Shown here: positions 55,597 through 64,000 of the stretch, piece by piece
How positions within the stretch are numbered: the stretch's first letter is position 1
Layout: each line of letters opens with the position of its first letter
DNA from: Entonaema liquescens
Lineage: Eukaryota; Ascomycota; Sordariomycetes; Xylariales; Xylariaceae
NCBI GenBank assembly: GCA_902805475.1
Contig: CADCSX010000002.1
Location: 3,224,001 to 3,288,000, forward strand
Length of the DNA: 64,000 nt
Direction of reading: 5' to 3'
Notes under the pieces: generated by a model
The model's input: only the letters and a program-made list of their open reading frames with translations
The model's database searches: none
What the model was told of the DNA's origin: nothing
Program-made: the position numbers and the translations under genes

Positions 55597-57342
55597 TCAC
55601 TGCGCTTCCTTAGGGATGTATCCGCTTAGCGATACTCTACAAGGGAACTCGCCGCGTAGGTGTGCAGAGCCATGCTCTATCAGGTAGGCCTTCTCATTAT
55701 CCACAGTCGTCAAATCGAGCTTCTCTCTAGCATATACTTCGTCGTAGCATTCCTGAAAGTCGAATTCTCTGCATATGATAGCGAGGAAGGCTTTGACCTC
55801 CTTCAGGACAAAGGCCCGACCAGTACAGTTGCGAACACCATACTCGAAGATACGCCAAGCACCTCTCTCTGGGTAGAGTTCGTGGTCCGGGCCTACGAGG
55901 AACCGCTCGGGTAAAAACTCGAGTGGTCGCGGCCAGGATTTGGGGTTTCGATGCACACTAAAATGACTCGTCTGGACGGCACAGCCTTCGGTGGGATACT
56001 CAGTACCATCGCGGCCTTTTAAGACTAGGTCCTTACATCCCATTCGAATACCATTGGCAGGGGGGAAGAGTCGTAGTGTTTCTTTTATCACGGCCAGGGT
56101 ATATGGTAGAGAATTGAGAATTGATGGATTCTCGGTGATCATGTCTGGGCACGCTGCAATATTTCGCCCAAAAACTTCATCATGCTCAGCACGGAGCTTA
56201 GCCAGGACCTCTGGATATTTCCAAATCATATAACAGCTAGTGACCATTGTGCTCGCGGTGGAGTCATATCCAGCAAAGAAAAACATGCGCAGCTGAGCGC
56301 ACAGCGAATTCATGAATTGCTTATCAAGTGGGTCAGACAGCTTTCGGCCTGGTTGAGAGTAATACGTCTCGAGAGCTTGATCAAGGATTGAATTAAAAGC
56401 CGACTGTTCGTGACGTGCCTTAGCCTCCTGGAATGCATGGGCCCTTTTTGTAATTTGAGTACGAATGTGCTGGTTCAAGATACGGCTGTTATTCCAGATA
56501 CTGAAAACCCTCAAGGGATTGAGCTGACCGATGTTATCCATGACATTATTTGCGCCAAATTTTAATCTAAGTTGGCGAAGCATGGTCTTCGAAAGGGGGT
56601 GAGAGCCGGATGTCTGATTGCCTAGCTCAGCGTTAAATACCACAAGCCCAATAATATCGTTCATAAGCGATAGCGCCAACGGTTCAAGATGAAATAAATC
56701 TCCTTTGTGAGCTTCTTTTCGAAGAAGTCCACGAAAAACGAGCAGCTGTTCGATCACCACGGGCATGGTAGCATCAAGGTTGTTGTTATTGAAGAAGGGT
56801 AGGAAGAGATTATGATCATTTTTCCATTCTTGCCCATTCTGGGTGAAAAGATTGATACCTCCTTTTCCCGAGATAGGTGCAAACCATTCTTTAAGGGTAG
56901 TAGGCTTCTCCGCCGACACCCAGGGATGACTAGTAGCTTGATTGGCGATATAAGGGTCCCTTACCATAATCATAGGGACACTGACAGGGTAACTGTCAAA
57001 GTAATATGCCGGTGGTCCATTCTCCCCGTCCAACTTCCTAGCTATCCGGTCAAGAATGTAGGTACTATGTGCACCTGGTGGGAGCTCATCAGCGGCAGTC
57101 TTAGCCACTAGGAGATGGCCCAAGAGAGTGCTGTGTTCGGGCATCGGCTATTAAGATGTAAGCTAACATGCATATTCAATCGGAAAGGGGAGCGGTGAAC
57201 AACTCACCTTTCCCAAATCTTTCAACTTCTTCATCAGACTTCTGCAACGCGAAAGTTCAGAGAGAAACGCAATGGCTCGCGTCGCCACGACAGCTAATAA
57301 GAAGCCGCCGAAGGCGTTTAATAGTTGCCGAAGAAAATCCAT
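55597..57342 (-). CDS. cytochrome P450 monooxygenase
   Basis: Two exons. Exon 2 is 57147-55597; exon 1 ends at 57208, with a GTGAGT...AATAG intron joining KDLGK to PMPEHSTLLGHLL. I favour the ATG at 57342 (A at -3, G at +4), giving 561 aa that begin with the membrane anchor MDFLRQLLNAFGGFLLAVVATRAIAFL. An in-frame ATG at 57420 would add 26 residues. P450 landmarks: I-helix FFFAGYDSTAST, K-helix ExxR in IKETLRLFPP, PERF region (FLPERFLVGP), and heme-binding loop FEYGVRNCTGRAF with the ligand Cys. It resembles fungal secondary-metabolism P450s of the sterigmatocystin/aflatoxin type. The substrate is unknown. It forms a tight group with the DAL5-type transporter and the 2OG oxygenase. Confidence 0.92.
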
Positions 57343-57420
57343 ACTATTGTCAAGCAGATGGGTTAATACTGAAGGTGCTTGAAGCTGTTGCTCGAAATGA
57401 GGGATGCACTGCGCTTCCAT

Positions 57421-58417
57421 GAATATGAATATGAAGGTGGAATATTAAGTCGACTTTCTCACTCGTTGTTTAAATCATCCTTGTTTATTAAGAAACTAGA
57501 AAAAGAATCACCTTCAACTAGTTATTATAGGGCTGAGGTTTACCTAATAAGAATAATAGGTGATAACTAGATATATGTTGCTAAGATCTAGACATAGAAG
57601 GAATAGGAGATCCAAAGACGCGACCCTGTCGACAACAATGCAGGGGTATGGGATTGGTTGGCCATACAAATTGATGGAATTAGAAATTAATATCGGTCGA
57701 GTCAAACCCCGTTCATCTACATAGTAACTAGCTAGAAACCCTTAGTTACAAGTATTACAGAAGCTCACTAGTTATTCAAATAAACATCAATACAGAGAGA
57801 GAAGCTTATAAATCTTTGATGTAAATTTACCCAATCTCTTGTTATAGCTACATAATATTTATGTGCAAGTATCAAAGCGTTAAACGAATACGATGATAGA
57901 TAATTATAGCCCTACGATATCTTACCAATCGGCCCAGTTACGGTGCCTAGAGCAACTTTGTCAAAATTAGCATCACAGATCTCTACACTGCGTATAATAC
58001 AGGCATAACAGGTACCTAGGGTAAAGATAACTCAGATATCTAGGCAAAGTACATATATATAGTGCAAGCTGACTCTTAAGGATTATGCTCATCACCAACA
58101 TATTAAAAGTACATGTATTAACCATCGTTTTAGTAGGTAAGAAAAGGCGGACTGACATCATTCTTGGAAGACATCCGTATCGATTCTTTAAATAAACGGT
58201 TTTGATGTACCTACATGAACTGTGATCTCCACATTAAACTGTAGGTCAACGTTGGATGCATAAGTGTCTTGGCTCTATATCACTAATGCACGCTAAGATA
58301 AGCGTCTTATCGGCTTGTAAACTCCAAAAAATTATTTTGGCGACTTGCGCTCGAATTCATTCTATCACCAATAAATTCTGAACCTAGCCCACGATACGTA
58401 ACGTCGAAACATCCACG
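57421..58417. other. divergent promoter region, P450 and NOP9
   Basis: About 1 kb without a gene. A/T-leaning, with short frames only. Confidence 0.5.
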
Positions 58418-60550
58418 ATGCCGAAACCACGTACGAAGCGACAGGCTATCCGTGACGAGAGAAAGGCGAAGCGACGTGAAAAGGCGTTGGCCGCTCAAGA
58501 AGTCAGTAAAACTGCGAAGAAGCGACGGTTAAATGATGTGGATGACGATGGTGATGATAGTGTCGCCCACCAGGAAGCTATATTTCAAGATGGATACAAT
58601 CAGGGCGAACCTTCATTCGGTGGACCACCACAAGCCGACCGCGAGTTCTTTGGAATGCTGTCGGACCAAGAACAAGAATATTTTCGCTCCGTCGACGAGC
58701 AGCTCGATATAGATGACTTCCCCTCTCAAGAAGAACGACAACTGTATCTCGCCAGTGTCTTTGCCGAAGCACAAGGAAAGGAGCTTAAGCTAGCATGCAG
58801 TCAGTCATGCTCACGCTTGATGGAGCGGCTCATATTGATGTCCAACACAAGACAAAAAAAGAAGTTATTTAGCCAGTTCAGTGGCCACTTCTTAAACCTC
58901 ATCCAACACCGCTTCGCAAGTCATTGCTGCGAGACACTATTCTTACAATCCGCACCTGTCGTTACTAGGGAACTCGGAGGTGAGCGCGATGACGCCCTCA
59001 CTGATCAAGACGATCCAAACGAAGGACCTTTACCTTATATGGAAGAGTTATTCCTTGCAACCCTTGACGAGCTCGAGGGTCACCTCGGTTATCTACTCGC
59101 GGACAAATTTGCCTCACATACTCTTCGCGTGCTACTAATTATTTTGTCTGGACGCCCGTTAGAGCAGTCCCAGACTAAGTCTCTCATCCACAGTAAAAAG
59201 AAGGAAAAGATATCAGTCCCTTGGACATCTGATGGGCCGACCGACCTAAACTCACAATTACGGGCCGTGCCTATGTCGTTCAATCTAGCCGCCAAAAAGA
59301 TCATCGCCGACTCAGTTTCCGGTATGAATACCACAGAACTTCGGGTATTAGCGACGCATCCGACTGGAAACCCAGTACTGCAATTACTTCTAGAGCTAGA
59401 CATTAGTTTAAACTCGAAGGCAGCCGAAGATAACTCTGATGATATGGCGGTGCTATGGAAGCTCCTACCAGGAGCCCCTTCGTCATTAAAAGACGCCACT
59501 ACGCCAGCATCCGATTTTGTTAATTCAATGTTATATGACCATATTGGCTCACGCCTCCTCGAGACTCTCATTACTCATTGCCCTGGAAGAGTCTTTAAGG
59601 CTTTATACAGGCACATCTTCGGAAGTCGCATTCACAGTCTTCTCCGTAATGACATTGCGTCCTATCCCGCTATTCGCGTCCTGAATCGACTCAGCAAAGA
59701 AGATTTAGTAGTTGCTGTCCAACAGACCTTACCCGAATTCAACAAACTTGTCGCGCTATCAAGGTTCAACGTGATCAAGACCTTGTTCGAACGATGTCAA
59801 GCACGCCAAGCCGATAGTGAGATAGATAGCCTAACGAAGGCTTTAATTGAAGCGCTTGGATCAGACCCCAAGTCGTTAGTCCCTAAGCTATGCTTTCTAC
59901 AGTCACCAGAAACCGATGAGAAGAAAGATCAAGAGTTACCTCAAAAGAACCGTTCAGCTTTAGTGTCACATGGCGCGCAATTGACGACAACAATGCTTGC
60001 TATACCTGGATATCCTTCTAGTACAGTTCAGAGATCCATCACCGCTCTCCCAGAAGAACTAATTCTCCAACTTGCAACATCGTCAACACCGACATCCTAC
60101 GTCCTAGTCAATGCGCTGTCAACCCCATCGCGAAATAAAGTCTTCCACAAGACATTAGTTGCATCGCTACGATCCCATTCATTCCAGTTGGCCGTATCCG
60201 AGTACGGCAACAAGGTCGTTAATTCAATTGTTTCTATTCCCTCAAAAGGTGACGGAATATCCATACCTTTTCACTTTAAGGAGTTCATCATGGAACAGTT
60301 AGGTCAGCATGAACAAGAATTAAGGGACTCGTTTGAAGGTCGGCGCACCTGGAGGACCTGGAAGGGCGATTTATGGAGGAATAGAAGGAGAGACTGGATC
60401 TCCTGGGCTAAGGAACTTGACTCTTCGACGGAGCAAGCGCCGATACGACCTCCAAGATGGGAAGGTGCCAATGGCTACGCTCTCGGAGATAGGGTAAAAA
60501 GTGATGATCATATAAAGAAGAGAAAAAGAAGCCTAGATAACGCCTTATAG
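58418..60550 (+). CDS. NOP9: nucleolar pre-rRNA processing protein NOP9 (Pumilio repeats)
   Basis: Single exon, 710 aa. The N-terminus is very basic (MPKPRTKRQAIRDERKAKRREK, a nuclear/nucleolar signal), followed by acidic DDDGDDS. Pumilio-like repeats run from about residue 120 to 640. Examples are GKELKLACSQSCSRLMERLI, FSGHFLNLIQHRFASHCCETL, YLLADKFASHTLRVLLIILSG, ATHPTGNPVLQLLLEL, MLYDHIGSRLLETLITHCPG, RNDIASYPAIRVLNRLSKED and LAVSEYGNKVVNSIV. The C-terminus has the NOP9-typical EQEHELRDSFEGRRTWRTWKGDLW-like box (HEQELRDSFEGRRTWRTWKG) and a basic end KKRKRS. NOP9 binds 20S pre-rRNA and controls its cleavage during 40S subunit maturation. Length and layout match fungal orthologues. Confidence 0.93.
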   Translation: MPKPRTKRQAIRDERKAKRREKALAAQEVSKTAKKRRLNDVDDDGDDSVAHQEAIFQDGYNQGEPSFGGPPQADREFFGMLSDQEQEYFRSVDEQLDIDDFPSQEERQLYLASVFAEAQGKELKLACSQSCSRLMERLILMSNTRQKKKLFSQFSGHFLNLIQHRFASHCCETLFLQSAPVVTRELGGERDDALTDQDDPNEGPLPYMEELFLATLDELEGHLGYLLADKFASHTLRVLLIILSGRPLEQSQTKSLIHSKKKEKISVPWTSDGPTDLNSQLRAVPMSFNLAAKKIIADSVSGMNTTELRVLATHPTGNPVLQLLLELDISLNSKAAEDNSDDMAVLWKLLPGAPSSLKDATTPASDFVNSMLYDHIGSRLLETLITHCPGRVFKALYRHIFGSRIHSLLRNDIASYPAIRVLNRLSKEDLVVAVQQTLPEFNKLVALSRFNVIKTLFERCQARQADSEIDSLTKALIEALGSDPKSLVPKLCFLQSPETDEKKDQELPQKNRSALVSHGAQLTTTMLAIPGYPSSTVQRSITALPEELILQLATSSTPTSYVLVNALSTPSRNKVFHKTLVASLRSHSFQLAVSEYGNKVVNSIVSIPSKGDGISIPFHFKEFIMEQLGQHEQELRDSFEGRRTWRTWKGDLWRNRRRDWISWAKELDSSTEQAPIRPPRWEGANGYALGDRVKSDDHIKKRKRSLDNAL

Positions 60551-60966
60551 AGTGTTGTTGCTAGATCGATTCACGCAGTTGCACAGCTTAGGTAGCAATA
60601 GTTACAGTGAGCCCCTCGAAGGAAAATCAAATACCCAGCATTGTTGCCCAGACGATATTAAATTTATTTTTTGCTTCCTACTGCTGCCAGCTGTGACTGT
60701 ATTCTTGTTTATTAGTACTTTCCTATCCTACTTTAATATCTATGTGAGTCTGTCATCCACGTCTTGCAATTCGTTTAACCATACTTTGTCAACAATCCAC
60801 ATCAACTTCAAAATATTACCACAACCCCAATGTGCTCTTATTCCATAAACAACTATCACTCTTCATTGAGTCCATTTCCCACTCCACTACCCTCCCCTGT
60901 GGCTTTTCAAGTCGACTCCCTGGGCCTTTTATTAATCTATTTCCGCCACTTGCAATTCTACCAGCC

Positions 60967-61326
60967 ATGAATACCAATAACACCGATGGCAACCCTACAC
61001 CTGAGAAGTTTCTTTCATCTGGAGAAAACCATATTCGCAAGAGTGGCATCGGGAAATTAAAGAAACGCGTAACGTCCATAGCACAGCGCGCAGTTCAAGC
61101 CTCGCAGGATGCAAAGCGGTTCCTAACACCGCCCTTTGCCCAACGCGCCATTAACCCACCACTTGATACCTCGCTACCCGCCCTTACTGAAACCATAATT
61201 CCCAGACACATGGTTTATGGAAAATTCCCAACCCCGACTCCAGCTAACTCTCGGGTCTCTATATTACTTCCGCGAATTATTATCACCTCGCCATCAGGTG
61301 TAGAAAATGCTGCATCCCAGGCCTGA
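60967..61326 (+). CDS. small hypothetical protein
   Basis: Open frame of 119 aa beginning in a good context (ACCAGCCATGAAT). It has an N-terminal polar segment (MNTNNTDGNPTPEKF) and a basic middle (KSGIGKLKKRVTSIAQRAVQASQDAKRF). A proline-rich stretch and a beta-like end (SRVSILLPRIIITSPSG) follow. No domain, signal peptide or membrane segment. It is 416 bp downstream of NOP9, same strand, and could also be part of its 3' flank. Weak support. Confidence 0.35.
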   Translation: MNTNNTDGNPTPEKFLSSGENHIRKSGIGKLKKRVTSIAQRAVQASQDAKRFLTPPFAQRAINPPLDTSLPALTETIIPRHMVYGKFPTPTPANSRVSILLPRIIITSPSGVENAASQA

Positions 61327-63659
61327 ATCAGGCGGTCTACGGTCTATGACTAAAGACATAAGTGCGCTAAATACAGTAAGTCTTGTCACAAGTAAAAGAG
61401 CTACATCAGTTATAGCTAACCTGAAGTCATATGGCGCGGCATATGATATTAGTAGATGTGTCAAAGCTTGGGATGAGAGACCTGGCACGCGGCAGACGAC
61501 TTCAAGAATTATTCACACTACCTATACATAACACCACAAATGGCAGAAGCACCAAAGACTTCTCGTATATGGTGATTAAGGGTATAGAATGGCCAACATC
61601 CGTCTGAATAACCTGGCAGCACATTCTTCAGCTTTAAGTAGATGAGTCGACCTGCTCCAACATATTTCTTAAGATATAAGGTTAGTTGTTTTATAACGCA
61701 GCTTCGGACACATCGCAATATGGTCTTTCATTCCGATTTGGGTCACTCGTACCACGGCTAACGTCTGTCTAACAGGTTCTTGATATACAAGAGAAACAGG
61801 TGGAACACGAATGAGGAACTGCAGTACTTGTGCGTTTCTAGAGTCCGCGGAAAACAGTTGTCAAGGGAGAGAGATAGGTACTCGATAAGAATAGACCCTG
61901 CAGTCAGGATACCTTTGTCGGGATTCTGAATGGCGCATGTGTAACAATGGACACTTCTAAGATGTGGCTTTAAAGGCTCCCACAGTTAAGTCAGACTTCC
62001 TCGGAGAACACCAGGAGTTGTTCCCTAAACTTTTAGTCCTTGTAGTGTCAGATATCAACAGCAATTCATCTCGCCAATTCACCACAAAGGGGTTTGATCG
62101 AACGTGACACATCTTTAGCCTAGTAGACACTCGGTAGAGTCGTGGTACTCTACATTCAAGCCCTGTACCTCGGCTTAGAGTAGGTAGACGGTATCAGGTG
62201 CTGTCTACCTACGTATGTAAGTTTGGCGAGGTACCTCTAAGAGGGTGGCGCGCATTGAGGAATTAGACAAGACTAAGGATAGCATGCTAAGCTTTAGGTG
62301 CCAATGAGAGGTCATTTACACCCTTGTCATATTCTAGAATAGGGAAAAGAACAATGAAATTCTATAAAATTTTATGAACGTTTGAAAATACCTCGAAACA
62401 GGTAGACATCGCATTTATTCTGGAGTGGCTCGTATCAAATCCTTAGTCTTGCCCGATTTCTTCATGAATGCGCAGCACTCGTAGGTGGCGAGGGGGCGAA
62501 CACTGCGCGTAGCCAGCACTAATACCGAAGAGCGTGCCGTTTCCCGAAATCTAAACCTTGAGGCTACACAAGGCGAGATGCGCGGAGATCTTATGTGTGC
62601 AGGGGAAGTTTATAACGTGCGATCTAGACGTCGAGTTCGGTGTATGTGGCGAATAGCCTGCGTTGTGGCCAATGTCGACCTCGGCGGATGGAAATGAGGC
62701 GGGAGAGAGAGTTCTGCTGCACCTAGGTGCTGCTTTCTATTGTATGTTTACCGAGGGAAGTATAGATAGAATTGTGATACGATTTAAGATTTCACTGTTA
62801 CTTTTGAGTTATGCCACATTTGAATCTGTTAACATTGCAGATACAGTTATTGTAATAATTAATTCGATGTTACGTACGGGAGTACGTGCAATCTCATGAT
62901 AGTTACAGTACAGATCCCTTCAGATCGTTATTTTCTCTTGTTGGTATGTCTCCAAATTTTGTGTTGGTTTAGACACAACGATATGCACCATCATCCCTAT
63001 CTTCGGATTCGTAGCCTTACTGTTTTCTTCCACGCGGTAATTCCTCATTATTTTTTCCTTTTTAATTATTCACTGAAGCCTATACCATCCCATATAAATG
63101 ACGGTGAACTACGCCTCATGACTTCCGTAGCAATTCTCGTTCCATCCTACCCAGTAGTGCCCAAAGTATACTGGCCATATTTCACGGGATCTCTTTTAGT
63201 CCCCCAATACCACTAAGTAGTAGAGTGCACTCGCATCTAGTAGTTAGTCAGATTGGTTTGTATGTTTCAGGTATGACACTCAGTCTATACCTCACATGTT
63301 TAGTCATAATAGACTAAGTAGCCGCCATTAAGATAAATATCTTCCGCCCAGTTCGACATAATATTACGGGGTATCTTGAATGAAAATCACTTCATAAGAA
63401 TACCTCCATCCTGGGCGTAGGTAATCATTGGCGGTAGTAGAAAATTCAAAACCCAAAACACCGGCCCAAGAAACAAGTAACGCTTTCACGCGAACCAAAC
63501 AAGTGCCGGACCCTAACAGGCGCAGAATGTGAATGACGCATGGTATCTCTGAAAATATGACACCGGGTCAATCTGGGAAAATATTCGGTAGGCTGAGACA
63601 TATACAGGCCGCATTGCAAGTCTCAATAACGGCAACACTCATCATAAAATATCGCCGCG
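61327..63659. other. 2.3 kb intergenic, no gene seen
   Basis: No frame with family resemblance. A 70-codon frame at 62485-62697 is Arg-rich and featureless. A weak tRNA-like string near 62120-62180 was considered and rejected. Confidence 0.45.
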
Positions 63660-64000
63660 TTATTGCTCGGATCCGAAGTCGACAAAACTCTCCCAAGCAT
63701 CTCCCCCGGTTCCACCAGCCGGAGTGCCTAGGCGACTATAGCTTTCGACCGAAATATCCAGGGGTCCCATAGAATCTGCTATTGGTGAGGCGAAGCAGTC
63801 GTCTGGGAGAGGGAGATTCTGAGACGCGAACGCGTCAGACTCCTGATCCACAGGACTGATTTTGGCGCTATCTTCCTGTGCTGTGATCTCACTAGGGTAT
63901 GGCCCGAACATCTGGTATGTTGAAGGGTTGCCATCTAGGAAATGCATCGCCATTGGATCGTTCATATCAATATTTGCCATCATCTTCACCTCGTTTGATA
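63660..64000 (-). CDS. C-terminal end of a gene cut by the window edge
   Basis: An open minus-strand frame enters from the right edge and ends at the stop at 63660-63662. The visible ~110 residues are acidic and Ser/Pro/Asp/Met-rich: NIDMNDPMAMHFLDGNPS, MFGPYPSEITAQEDS, PLPDDCFASPIADSMGPLDIS and the end GDAWESFVDFGSEQ. Such acidic, disordered tails are typical of activation regions of fungal transcription factors, but no DNA-binding domain lies inside the window. The internal ATGs are probably not the start. Identity is open. Confidence 0.55.
   Translation of the reverse strand, partial: SNEVKMMANIDMNDPMAMHFLDGNPSTYQMFGPYPSEITAQEDSAKISPVDQESDAFASQNLPLPDDCFASPIADSMGPLDISVESYSRLGTPAGGTGGDAWESFVDFGSEQ

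Noticed and set aside
62120..62180. tRNA-like string with a TTCAAGCCC-type T-loop
   Set aside because: The flanking bases do not fold into a cloverleaf, there is no good A box, and the putative acceptor stem pairs over only four bases.

Overview
This window is nuclear DNA of a filamentous ascomycete (Pezizomycotina). The evidence is many short spliceosomal introns of about 47-130 bp (GTANGT-type donors, CTAAC/CTAAT branch sites, YAG acceptors). The gene set also fits: a HET-domain protein, a DUF6546 F-box-like protein, a GPI-anchored Ser/Thr-rich wall protein, GH64, a single-domain AA8 cytochrome, phosphoketolase and NOP9. I cannot name a genus from the sequence alone. No rRNA, convincing tRNA, CRISPR or intact transposon was seen.

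Layout. 1-16.7 kb: DUF2237 protein (-), mucin-like GPI wall protein (+, disrupted by C-run indels), a divergent catalase with seven exons (+), an SDR (-), a secreted M6-type metalloprotease (-), a 0.2 kb island of almost pure A/T, and a secreted protein with a doubtful start (-). 17.7-27.3 kb: a small metabolic neighbourhood in decay. It holds a broken DHA2-type MFS transporter, an intact SnoaL/NTF2-like protein, a truncated stub of an FAD monooxygenase, a broken CocE/NonD hydrolase and an intact paralogue of it. 28.4-32.7 kb: an ankyrin protein, a mitochondrial enoyl-CoA hydratase (AUH-like) and an acidic lysine-rich protein. 32.7-37.4 kb is a 4.7 kb gene-free stretch. 37.4-45 kb: secreted GH64 beta-1,3-glucanase, secreted AA8 cytochrome, DUF6546 protein and HET protein. 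48-57.4 kb: phosphoketolase, then a trio of 2OG-Fe(II) oxygenase, DAL5-type transporter (11 exons) and cytochrome P450. 58.4-64 kb: NOP9, a small hypothetical protein, and the 3' end of a gene running off the right edge.

How the genes fit together. GH64, AA8 and the metalloprotease form a secreted, polymer-degrading theme. HET plus DUF6546 is a typical lineage-specific pair. Phosphoketolase (acetyl-phosphate from pentose phosphate) and AUH (leucine catabolism) are primary metabolism; NOP9 is core ribosome biogenesis. The 17-27 kb group (transporter, SnoaL-like, flavin monooxygenase, two alpha/beta hydrolases) looks like a former catabolic or biosynthetic cluster whose members are at different stages of loss. 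The 2OG/transporter/P450 trio is a second possible mini-cluster without a backbone enzyme.

I found no clearly new biological system. The strongest leads are the decaying cluster (including a 5-bp tandem duplication and an FAD-monooxygenase stub), the catalase that lacks the distal asparagine, and the five C-run indels in the GPI protein that sum to a multiple of three and may be consensus errors. Exon structures were worked out by eye from splice signals and family conservation, and the reading frames were checked arithmetically.
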